DNA of 54,587 bases from an uncultured Bariatricus sp. (GTDB lineage Bacteria; Bacillota; Clostridia; Lachnospirales; Lachnospiraceae): assembly GCA_934320645.1 (NCBI GenBank), contig CAKRFP010000017.1, positions 1-54,587 of the forward strand. Reading direction: 5' to 3'. This document shows, piece by piece, positions 43,837-51,030 of the stretch (position 1 is its first letter; every line of letters starts with the position of its first letter). The notes beneath the pieces are model-generated. The model was not told the origin of the DNA. It worked only from the letters and a program-made list of their open reading frames with translations, and made no database searches. The translations under genes were made by a program, and so were the position numbers.

Positions 43837-44802
43837 CTATCTCTGAGAAGAATCCGTCGTTCTCTCTGTAGCCTTCACTGTTACTAAGTTCGCTGACTCC
43901 AACTTTTCCCACGATGACTGCCAGTCTCCCTCTTCTTTTCGTCCTTTATTTCTATAGAAAATCATGTTATATGTACTGACCTTTGAATAATCCATATCAA
44001 AGGAAATTGATTTTATTTTATCCTTTTCTGTTACTGTGGGAGATCCTAATGACTCAATAAACACCGGATCAAGTTCTATATACTCTGAATTCCATGAAAG
44101 CGTAACATCCGCAATACCTGTCGTTATCTCAACGCGATACCTGAATGCCGAATAATCTGATGGGGTTTTCCCTGTTATGTCTTCATCCACAAATGTGCCA
44201 GCATAGTTAAAATCTATCTTTCCTGCAGTTCTCTGCGGAACCAGTGTTGCCGCAAGTATCTTATTTCCAACTACATCTCTGGACGCATTATCCGGGACAA
44301 CTTTTGCATGAATTTTCAAATTTCCAATTGCCGAATCAGGAATCGTGAAACGATAATGATCCGTATTTCTTCCAAGCTTAAGCGTATCTGTAAATGTCAA
44401 CGTTCCATTCGCTGGTTTCTGGTCATTTACTGTACAGCCGTTTGTGTCTCCTTCAAACGTAAACGTAACAGTATAAGTAATGTATCCATCTGCACTCTGT
44501 GAGGCATTGGTTAAAGAAAAATTGTTTACCGTAACATCAAAAGTTGAGGTATCATTCTCACTCGTAACCAATGTTGGACTGACCGTTTCCAGTGTCGGTG
44601 ATTCCGAATAATCCATTACTTTTAAATAATTTGATGAAAATGGGGTTGATTTTTTGGCTGTTGCAACAACTGCTTTCTGATGTCCCTGCGAAACATATGC
44701 CGCATATGCTATCATTCCTGCAAGAAAAATTCCTGCAAGCATAACGATAATCATTATACGTTTCTTTTTCTTTCTGCCTTTCAACATATCTTCTCTGTTC
44801 AT
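43837..44802 (-). CDS. Exported protein of the giant-protein operon
   Basis: A 321-residue protein with a very basic start (KGRKKKKR) and a single hydrophobic segment IMIIVMLAGIFLAGMIAYAA (about 16-36). It lacks the AWF ending, the PVST motif and the EGxDxxC motif of the other subunits. The exported part is beta-rich (for example FDVTVNNFSL, GYITYTVTFTFEG), like TasA-type or Ig-fold domains. I do not recognise a family. It directly precedes the giant gene, so it could be an anchor or adapter for it. Confidence 0.65.
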   Translation of the reverse strand: MNREDMLKGRKKKKRIMIIVMLAGIFLAGMIAYAAYVSQGHQKAVVATAKKSTPFSSNYLKVMDYSESPTLETVSPTLVTSENDTSTFDVTVNNFSLTNASQSADGYITYTVTFTFEGDTNGCTVNDQKPANGTLTFTDTLKLGRNTDHYRFTIPDSAIGNLKIHAKVVPDNASRDVVGNKILAATLVPQRTAGKIDFNYAGTFVDEDITGKTPSDYSAFRYRVEITTGIADVTLSWNSEYIELDPVFIESLGSPTVTEKDKIKSISFDMDYSKVSTYNMIFYRNKGRKEEGDWQSSWEKLESANLVTVKATERTTDSSQR

Positions 44803-44832
44803 CTCGATTTTATCTGTTCTCCATATATTTCT

Positions 44833-45597
44833 CTACTGTGCACCATCTGCTGTAACATATACGATATCCGTTTCTTTATTCTGCTCTTTCCAGCTTGCCT
44901 CCAGTACAAAATATCCATAATGTTCATACTTGATATGTTCATTTGAATCTTTTTTGCTGTTTAAACGCAACGGATACGCCACATTACTTCTCCAATAAAG
45001 TGGTTCTGCCTGATTTTGAACCCTTGCCTCATTCACACCATAAGTATTTTTATGATAATCCCCTCCCTGCTCTGCCAGTCCCGAATTATCTCCAGCTGGA
45101 TTAAGGCACTCCATCAATGTCATTGTATCTCCCTCAGTTTGCTTCTTTGTTGTACATCCTGTTTTTGGGTCAAATGTATAATAATAATCCGTTCCCGAAT
45201 CAGAACCTTTTACATATTCTCCGCTCCCAGGCTGTGAAGTGCTTTCTGTTGCAGGATAAATGCGAAGAGAAAGATTCTCAACATTTGTCGTATGTGCCAG
45301 TTTCAACGTAATCTTCTCTGCTGCACTGTCCACACATATTACATTTCTTACCGTAACTGTATTATTTTCATCTATATCTCCATTATTATACGACAAATCA
45401 ATCTGATCCTGCTTGCTTCCGTGTACACCGGAAATAATGATTTTCCCCGGTGGAGCAATCTGTGTAAGCGATGCCGCTTTCTGATGCTGATAAAACCATG
45501 CAAAAGTAATTCCGATAATTACAAGTAATCCTGCCACTATAATCGAAATAATCGTCACTTTTTTTCTTTTGTCATTTTTTTCTGCTTTCGTACTCAT
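44833..45597 (-). CDS. SipW-dependent-type exported protein
   Basis: A 254-residue protein with the signal segment IISIIVAGLLVIIGITFAWF (about 15-34), which has the AWF ending. The exported part carries three cysteines and YWRSNVAYPLRL before a C-terminal beta-rich stretch. It lacks the EGxDxxC motif. It lies 3 bp after the gene before it and 30 bp before the next, in one operon ending with the giant gene. Function unknown. Confidence 0.7.
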   Translation of the reverse strand: MSTKAEKNDKRKKVTIISIIVAGLLVIIGITFAWFYQHQKAASLTQIAPPGKIIISGVHGSKQDQIDLSYNNGDIDENNTVTVRNVICVDSAAEKITLKLAHTTNVENLSLRIYPATESTSQPGSGEYVKGSDSGTDYYYTFDPKTGCTTKKQTEGDTMTLMECLNPAGDNSGLAEQGGDYHKNTYGVNEARVQNQAEPLYWRSNVAYPLRLNSKKDSNEHIKYEHYGYFVLEASWKEQNKETDIVYVTADGAQ

Positions 45598-45600
45598 AGA

Positions 45601-46647
45601 TTATGATTCCTTTTTCCAAACTGCTTCGTTCAATTCAAAATCCACATAGATATATTTCACATTCGAACCAATCTGAAAATCTGCCGCATTATAACATTCG
45701 GTCAGATACAGATACTGATTCGCATTCAGTGAATCAAATGCCCACATATTCTCATTATCAAATTTATTTTCAGAGTCAAATTGGGAATCTTCAAACCCAT
45801 AAAAATATTTTTTATCTGAACTTGAAGAATTTGTCTCCGAATTCATATCATCTACAAAAGATTGGATAACATCATCCGTCTTGAACAGCTCTCCACTCTC
45901 CATAAAACTCTGAAAATATTCCGGCCACACCCAGTAAACAGTAACTGGAATTGGTTCATTTTTACTGAATCCATTTTCATTTTCTATCGTAAATGTATTA
46001 TCATTTTCTATTCGGTCAGTATATCCGGTATCTTCCTTATAATTTCTGAAAAACAAAACGTGACCTTTTAAAAGGCTTTTTACATCATTATTATTAATCT
46101 CCTGAATCTCTGCTCCTGTTTCTTGATAGGCTGTAAGGTTCATCTGAAATAAGAACTTTTTATATCCATCTTCTCTCGGAATTACATAAAATGTAATTTT
46201 TCCGGAAGTCCCCGGTGCAATTCCTTCCGTCACATTTCCTTCATTATTATTCAGGTTGTTATCCTCACTGACTTGAATGCGAATATTTTCTCCATTCGAC
46301 ACATAGTATGTATCGTTATCTATTTTGAGTTTCGATCCTTTTCCCACATTAAATTTATCTTCTAATATCTCTTTTAATCCAGGTTGATAATTAGCATTAT
46401 CTTCTGTTGTCGTTTCTTTTGTAGCTATGCAATAAGGAAGAGATTTTGCACTGACTGTTCCTGTAGTTCCACTCACACGGTTATTACTCACAAACCACGC
46501 TATTGCCAGTGCGATAATCGCAATGAGTGCCGCAAAAGCAAAAACAGAACTTTTTTTCAACTGTTTCTTGTCCGCTTCGATCTTTTCCAACAATTCGTCT
46601 GTAGTCAGCTCTTCTGTATTTTGTTTTCCGTTATCTTTTGCCGGCAC
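45601..46647 (-). CDS. SipW-dependent-type exported protein, first gene of the giant-protein operon
   Basis: A 348-residue protein: a hydrophilic N-terminus (~50 residues, with a DKKQLKK turn), the signal segment VFAFAALIAIIALAIAWFVS, and a beta-rich exported part ending in a region that includes YLYLTECYNAADF. The start is GTG at 46647 with AGGAGG 7 nt upstream; the open frame extends 41 codons further but crosses the promoter and leader, so that start is wrong. A TasA/BsaA-like structural role is inferred from signal type and context. Confidence 0.7.
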   Translation of the reverse strand: MPAKDNGKQNTEELTTDELLEKIEADKKQLKKSSVFAFAALIAIIALAIAWFVSNNRVSGTTGTVSAKSLPYCIATKETTTEDNANYQPGLKEILEDKFNVGKGSKLKIDNDTYYVSNGENIRIQVSEDNNLNNNEGNVTEGIAPGTSGKITFYVIPREDGYKKFLFQMNLTAYQETGAEIQEINNNDVKSLLKGHVLFFRNYKEDTGYTDRIENDNTFTIENENGFSKNEPIPVTVYWVWPEYFQSFMESGELFKTDDVIQSFVDDMNSETNSSSSDKKYFYGFEDSQFDSENKFDNENMWAFDSLNANQYLYLTECYNAADFQIGSNVKYIYVDFELNEAVWKKES

Positions 46648-46708
46648 TACTGCTCCTCCTTTTTTATTGCAAATTTCTTTTATCACAAGACATAAAAACT
46701 CAATTTTT

Positions 46709-46737
46709 ATATTAGCATATTTTTTCTTTCTTTTCAA
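46709..46737 (-). promoter_or_regulatory. Promoter of the giant-protein operon
   Basis: TTGAAA (46732-46737) and TAATAT (46709-46714) with a 17-nt spacer and TGC extended -10, minus strand. It shares TATGCTAATATA and a similar leader with the promoter at 32.3 kb, so the two operons are likely co-regulated. Confidence 0.75.
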
Positions 46738-46822
46738 TAAATGATAGTAATGCACAGCAAGTCCCGTCATCCAGGATCATGATTACGACTGGCATGCGGC
46801 ATTCCCCCTTATTTTTCTTGGC

Positions 46823-47110
46823 TTATATGGCTTCTGGCTTTTTCCCATTGCAAGCTATAATTTGGTCCGCAAAGCTCACACCGAATTCTGCATATCTTCT
46901 GTGTGATTCTTTTATATTATTTTGATCAACCATTGCATATTGAAGCCCTGCAGTTACATTGTTATTTGTTACAAACCAGGCATATATACTTGATCTTAGC
47001 ACGATAGCGACAACGCATACTATAGCAACGTTATTTACTGAACGATGATACTTTTTTCGACTATAATTCCATAAAAATAACCGTTTAATGATTTTACAAC
47101 TTGCTTTCAT
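46823..47110 (-). pseudogene. Truncated duplicate of the 49.4-kb major-type subunit gene
   Basis: The first ~60 residues (MKASCKIIKRLF..., KYHRSVNNVAIVCV, YAWFVTNNNVTA) align closely with the N-terminus of the subunit gene at 49364-50293. After NNNVTA the sequence diverges into an unrelated 36-residue tail and stops, so the exported domain is lost. About 100 bp upstream of the start is also duplicated. It is probably dead; the tail (ESHRRYAEFGVSFADQ) is not recognised. Confidence 0.75.
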
Positions 47111-47215
47111 AAGGCTTTCGGTGCGTATAGACATATGCCAGTTCGCATTGTCAGGGATTAGAATTGATTTTGGCTATTTTGAACATTGATTTTTTTATCT
47201 ATCATACATATAATG
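47090..47215. repeat. Upstream half of a segmental duplication
   Basis: This stretch matches 50280-50405 at most positions, including the shared block ATTCTAATCCCTGACAATGC read on the minus strand. The duplication covers the promoter/leader region and the signal-peptide codons of the 50.3-kb subunit gene. Confidence 0.7.
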
Positions 47216-47246
47216 AATTTAACAGGACTCCCCGCACCTCTCAACG

Positions 47247-48034
47247 ATGTGCCCCAGGGGAGACATTTTTTTATACGGAGATATTTTAGTCAATATCGGT
47301 TATTACAGATTGTCTGCCTATTTTTTACCATTCAAAAGTTTTGATGGAACCTATGTGGAAAATCTTTCATTTGAAAGAGTATATCGAGTTTATGAATTTG
47401 ACCGAAAATTCCGCAATTTATTATTCTCTGCCATTGAAGTTATTGAAGTAAGCCTTCGCACAAGACTTGCACATTTTCATTCAGAAAATATGGTCCTCTT
47501 GGATATTTGGATGCCTCTTCATTCAATTCAAAACATAATGCTGATAAATTTAAGCAGAACATTGACCGTGAAATTGAAAACAACAAGAAAGTTCTGTTTG
47601 TAAAGCACCATATAGATAATTACGATGGTCAGTTTCCGTTATGGGTAATATCTGAATTATTTACATTTGGTATGCTTTCATATTTTTATAATGATCTGAC
47701 AACCGCAGATAAGAAAGCATTTGCAGGTGCTGATTATAGAAATATGATCAGTTGGATGCACTGTTGCACCGATCTACGGAATATATGTGCGCATTATGGC
47801 CGACTTTATTTTAGAATTTTCTCTGCAATGCCTTCCGGATTTCAAATCTCCGAAGCAGCAAAACGAAGACTCTGGGGTGCAGTACTTCCTGTAAAAGCAT
47901 TATACCCATCTGCTGAAAAATGGAATTCTGAATTTATGCCAAGAATAGCATCTCTTTTTGAAGAATACAAAGAGGATATTGATCTGTATCATTTAGCTTT
48001 TCCAAGAGACTGGACAATACAATTGAAGAAATAA
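47247..48034 (+). pseudogene. Frameshifted, 5'-truncated Abi_2-family (HEPN) gene
   Basis: Two overlapping frames together encode an abortive-infection Abi_2 (AbiD/AbiF) protein: NIGYYRLSAYFLPFK, then FDRKFRNLLFSAIEVIEVSLRT in the first frame; WVISELFTFGMLSYFYNDL and the HEPN RNase motif LRNICAHYGRLY (R-x4-H) in the second. One missing A in the run at 47485-47488 accounts for the shift; restoring it gives EKYGPLGYLD, as expected for the family. About 30-40 N-terminal residues are also missing, so the gene is broken twice. It is AT-rich and on the opposite strand from its neighbours, which suggests acquisition. A sequencing error could explain the shift but not the truncation. Confidence 0.8.
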
Positions 48035-48041
48035 TATAGAG

Positions 48042-48071
48042 TGGAATTCTGATTTAGGGAATTCCATTTTT
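48042..48071 (+). terminator. Terminator after the Abi pseudogene
   Basis: A perfect 8-bp stem (TGGAATTC/GAATTCCA, 9-nt loop) followed by TTTTT, 7 bp after the stop codon. Confidence 0.8.
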
Positions 48072-48271
48072 ATTGCTTGTATTTGTTTTGTTATTAGTGT
48101 ACTTTACTTCCACATAGTATCCTGCTTTTTTCGCATATTGCACCTCTTCCTTCTGAGTGTATTCTTTTCAGTTACATGACTATACCAGAAGTCGAGAAAT
48201 AGCAATTCATCAGATGTAGCGAAAATATGTGGAGCAGATTGGGGATAGTAGACAATAGGGGAAAGCCGGAG

Positions 48272-48307
48272 AAAAAGAAAAGCCATGGCTCTGATGCCAT
48301 GACCTTT
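48272..48307 (-). terminator. Terminator of the major-type subunit operon
   Basis: On the minus strand AAAGGTCATGGC pairs with GCCATGGCTTT (one mismatch, 6-nt loop) and TTTCTTTTTC follows, about 14 bp after the 48321 stop. Upstream to 48072 I see no gene; a 68-codon minus-strand frame crosses this hairpin and is rejected. Confidence 0.75.
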
Positions 48308-48320
48308 CAAAAGGATATAT

Positions 48321-49265
48321 TTAATTTCCGCTTGTCGCTACACCTGCAAGTCTTACGGTAACACTATATTGAGCCGGGTCATCTGCTGCCGTATTATTGA
48401 CGCAATCAGCATCTGTTCCTTCCATCCAGATATAAATACGAAGTTTTGTTCCATCGTATCCGACATTGGATACTACTTTCTGTCCATTGGCTGTCGGAGC
48501 TGTATAGTCTTTATCATCACCGGACTTCGTTGCCGCCCAGACTCCACCATTCTGATCTGTATAATGGTTCGTGTAAATATGTGGATAGGTAACTTCCACT
48601 GGTTTTGTTCCATCTATACAAGTCCATTTGTCTGATATTGCCTGAGCATCATTGCCTGAACCTTTCACTTCAGCTGGTGCATACACCACCCGTAAAGTTT
48701 CATTTCCATTAGCATCAACCGTTGCCAGACCAACACGGAGTGAATTTGGAACGGTATCTGATGTAGCATCTCCTGTCACGCCAACAGTAATTGCATCCCC
48801 ATCGGAATTATCCAGATATACATCTGCGAAACCTGATTGAGTAATCGTGTACAGAATATATTCGCTGCAGATATATGCGTACTGATCCGTATCACCTACT
48901 TTGTAATGTCCGGTCAGCATATCATCTATTGTCGGCTTTGTATAAGAAGTAACCTGTCCTTCCCCATTCCATCCCTGACATACATACCAGTTCTTAAAAT
49001 CATTTGTAGATGAAGGACTGATTTTATGCCCTTTGGTAGCTGCCACCAGAGATTTCTGTTCTCCACCGTGCTGTGCACCTTCTGCTGCTGTTGCAATCTG
49101 AAGAATAAAACCATTTGTGGTTGCACTGATGCTTGTAGTGGTTGCTTCAACCGTATTGTTGGTGACATACCATGCATATGTTGCCGATGTCAATGCAAAG
49201 GCTGTTATCATTACAGAGGCTGCAGCTGCAAGCAGCTGCATTTTCATTTTCTTTATATTCGCCAT
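48321..49265 (-). CDS. SipW-dependent-type secreted subunit (major-type B)
   Basis: A 314-residue protein with the signal segment LLAAAASVMITAFALTSATYAWYV (given in shorter form: AFALTSATYAWYVTNN), then VEATTTSISA, matching the partner gene's mature start. It has HKISPSSTNDFKNWYV, FADVYLDNSDGD, and the C-terminal IWMEGTDADCVNN then VTVRLAG shared with the minor subunits. It is the only gene that links both groups: its signal region resembles the 49.4-kb gene and its C-terminal motif the 28-32-kb genes. Start ATG at 49265 (GAGGT, 7 nt); a longer frame to 49334 arises from the upstream hairpin and is rejected. Probably a BsaA/TasA-like fibre subunit. Confidence 0.78.
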   Translation of the reverse strand: MANIKKMKMQLLAAAASVMITAFALTSATYAWYVTNNTVEATTTSISATTNGFILQIATAAEGAQHGGEQKSLVAATKGHKISPSSTNDFKNWYVCQGWNGEGQVTSYTKPTIDDMLTGHYKVGDTDQYAYICSEYILYTITQSGFADVYLDNSDGDAITVGVTGDATSDTVPNSLRVGLATVDANGNETLRVVYAPAEVKGSGNDAQAISDKWTCIDGTKPVEVTYPHIYTNHYTDQNGGVWAATKSGDDKDYTAPTANGQKVVSNVGYDGTKLRIYIWMEGTDADCVNNTAADDPAQYSVTVRLAGVATSGN

Positions 49266-49288
49266 ATGTTTTACCTCACTGTTTCTAC

Positions 49289-49325
49289 ATGCCAAAAAGC
49301 AGAAGACTTTTCTGCTCTTTGGCAT
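49289..49325 (-). repeat. Intercistronic hairpin A
   Basis: Arms ATGCCAAA..AGCAGAA and TTCTGCT..TTTGGCAT form a ~15-bp stem just before the ribosome site of the 48.3-kb subunit gene. No T-run follows. It could control the ratio of the two subunits. Confidence 0.6.
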
Positions 49326-49326
49326 G

Positions 49327-49351
49327 TACCCCACGCCACAACCGTGGGGTA
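49327..49351 (-). repeat. Intercistronic hairpin B
   Basis: A perfect 9-bp stem (TACCCCACG with CGTGGGGTA, 7-nt loop), 12 nt after the 49364 stop and one base from hairpin A. Likely an mRNA-stability or partial-termination element. Confidence 0.6.
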
Positions 49352-49363
49352 TGAAAAGTTAAA

Positions 49364-50293
49364 TTATGCCTGTGTATTGTTTCCTGGCTGAGAAGGTGTT
49401 GCGCTAAAGATAACGTTAGCTTTTACACCATCAGCATTGATTTTTTCAAGGTTGTCAGAAAATACTCTTTCATTAGAACCTTCATAGTAAACATATACAT
49501 CCACCTGAACATCACCTACTGTAGCATTCTCTGCAGTTGCACTCTTACCAAATGCAGCTGTTCGAATAACACCATCTGTTCCACTCTGATTTTCAATTAC
49601 AAATCCAGAATCTGTGCCAACAGCAGCGTTAGTATCATTGATATTTCTTTTAGCAACCACCCATTGATCACCACATGTAACTAAGACTCTTAATGCACCA
49701 GATAATTCATTTTGACCAGTTTGCTCAATTGTAATATCACTTACTTTCAGATTAGTAAAACTTCCATCATATTTACCAGTACCAATTTTAAAGGTGTTCT
49801 TAAATGCATATTTTTCTGTTGTAGCGGCATCATAGGAACCGCTAGTTTTTCCGTCGGATTTGATTGCAAACAATCCATCATCATTGATGTCCTGCTTATC
49901 TGGATTCTTAGCATAACCCGTTGCAAATACCCAACTAGAAGATGTGTTCGCTGCATTATCAATCAATACACTTTTATCATTTGTCCATGTTGCAGGATAC
50001 AGTGCCATATTTTCTGCTTCTGAAGCTTTAGCTGTAGTGGTTACTCCATCACTAGAAGTACCATCTTTTTTATCTGCACTTGCAATCAACAGATATGCTG
50101 AATTAGATTGTGCATAAATAGAAGTTGTAGTAGCAGTTACATTATTATTACTCACAAACCAAGCATACGTACTTGATCCCAGCGCTACAGCGGCAACGCA
50201 TACCATGGCAACGTTTCTTACTGAACGATGATACTTTTGAAGGATATAATTCAAACAAAACAACCTTTTAACGATTTTATAACTTGCTTTCAT
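49364..50293 (-). CDS. SipW-dependent-type secreted subunit (major-type A)
   Basis: A 309-residue protein: basic N-terminus, signal segment NVAMVCVAAVALGSSTYAWF (about 27-46), then SNNNVTATTTSIYAQSNSA. The exported part has GALRVLVTCGDQWV and a C-terminal VDVYVYYEGSNERVF, a version of the EGxDxxC motif without the cysteine. It ends with an Asn/Gln/Pro tail (SQPGNNTQA). There is no strong ribosome site before the ATG at 50293. The layout fits the BsaA family of SipW-dependent biofilm/pilus proteins. A truncated duplicate stands at 46.8-47.1 kb. Confidence 0.78.
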   Translation of the reverse strand: MKASYKIVKRLFCLNYILQKYHRSVRNVAMVCVAAVALGSSTYAWFVSNNNVTATTTSIYAQSNSAYLLIASADKKDGTSSDGVTTTAKASEAENMALYPATWTNDKSVLIDNAANTSSSWVFATGYAKNPDKQDINDDGLFAIKSDGKTSGSYDAATTEKYAFKNTFKIGTGKYDGSFTNLKVSDITIEQTGQNELSGALRVLVTCGDQWVVAKRNINDTNAAVGTDSGFVIENQSGTDGVIRTAAFGKSATAENATVGDVQVDVYVYYEGSNERVFSDNLEKINADGVKANVIFSATPSQPGNNTQA

Positions 50294-50405
50294 AAGGCTT
50301 TCGAAGTGTATAGCCGTATACCAGCTTGCATTGTCAGGGATTAGAATGAATTTGGGCTATTATACGCATTGCTTTTTTGTCCGGCGTACATATATTAGCC
50401 AGAAA
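50280..50405. repeat. Source half of the segmental duplication
   Basis: Matches 47090-47215 (see that entry). It includes the 5' leader of the major-type subunit gene. Confidence 0.7.
50359..50364 (-). promoter_or_regulatory. Possible -10 box of the major-type subunit operon
   Basis: A perfect TATAAT on the minus strand, ~65 bp upstream of the start codon, with no convincing -35 at 16-18 nt. Activator-dependent or alternative-sigma control would fit. The duplicate copy at 47.2 kb has lost this box. Confidence 0.4.
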
Positions 50406-50459
50406 CCACCCCCTACTGTTCCAAGGAGTCCTGGTCCCTGATTTTTTGACTTTCCGGGC

Positions 50460-50515
50460 AAAAAAAAATAAACCTGCTGCCATCCACAGATTTCTCTGCA
50501 AACAGCAACAGGTTT
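50460..50515 (-). terminator. Terminator after the DUF6508-like gene
   Basis: AAACCTGTTGC pairs with GCAGCAGGTTT (one G-U pair) with a small inner CAGAGAAATCTG hairpin; TATTTTTTTTT follows on the minus strand, ~18 bp after the gene's stop. Confidence 0.88.
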
Positions 50516-50532
50516 CCCCAACTTTCATAGAA

Positions 50533-50853
50533 TCACACTCCTGCACTCAAAACATCCTTCATCCTCACCAGAACCGGAAGCACCTGCCCCTCAGCAAATC
50601 TCCGGTCAAAAGAACCATTGGAAAAATGATCCTCTCTCAGCAGCATTGTCAGTAATGCTGTACAAAGCTCATAATCCGCACCCGAAATTCGTTTCAGTTC
50701 CTCATCACAGTCAATCGGCTCCGTAATCATATAATCCCCATAATTTTTTTTCAGATCTCCCATTGTCTTCAACAGATCCACATACAGATCTCCACGGGAA
50801 TCCTTCAATTCCAGTATTCCCTGAATCTTTCTTATCTTCTCTGCTTTTGTCAA
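50533..50853 (-). CDS. DUF6508-like small protein
   Basis: A ~106-residue soluble protein. The C-terminal part (ALLTMLLREDHFSNGSFDRR, then VLPVLVRMKDVL) resembles DUF6508, a family with no known function. The frame is open to an ATG at 50961, but codons 1-36 of that version look like promoter and leader (TATGTTAAAAT extended -10) and GGAAGG precedes a TTG at 50853, which I prefer. It is separately terminated and may not belong to the surface locus. Confidence 0.6.
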   Translation of the reverse strand: MTKAEKIRKIQGILELKDSRGDLYVDLLKTMGDLKKNYGDYMITEPIDCDEELKRISGADYELCTALLTMLLREDHFSNGSFDRRFAEGQVLPVLVRMKDVLSAGV

Positions 50854-50976
50854 TGCTATGCACCGCCTTCCATCAATCGTCCAAGAATCGAATATATGTT
50901 CTTTTATTTTAACATACCTTATATAATTATTCCAGTCCCCAAAAAACATAAGGATTTTCACAGCCTGCTTCTTCTA

Positions 50977-51030
50977 AGGAATAAAAAAACAGACCATATA
51001 ACAACTCTATATGCTCTGTTTTCTATTCCT
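50977..51030 (-). terminator. Terminator after hybrid kinase 1
   Basis: AAACAGA-CATATA pairs with TATATG-TCTGTTT (minus strand), with an outer AGGAATA/TATTCCT pairing and TTTTTTT. It begins at the kinase stop codon. Confidence 0.85.

Noticed and set aside
48104..48310. 68-codon minus-strand gene after the 48.3-kb subunit gene
   Set aside because: It starts inside the terminator hairpin, has no ribosome site and no recognisable content.
49266..49334. Longer start for the 48.3-kb subunit gene
   Set aside because: The extra codons come from hairpin A and lie upstream of the GAGGT ribosome site.
23496..50293. Sortase-assembled pilus
   Set aside because: No sortase gene and no LPxTG-like sorting signal at the end of any exported protein in the window.
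50294..50460. Riboswitch (for example cyclic-di-GMP type) in the leader of the major-type subunit gene
   Set aside because: I looked for the GEMM core and other known motifs and could not find them; only short local pairings exist.
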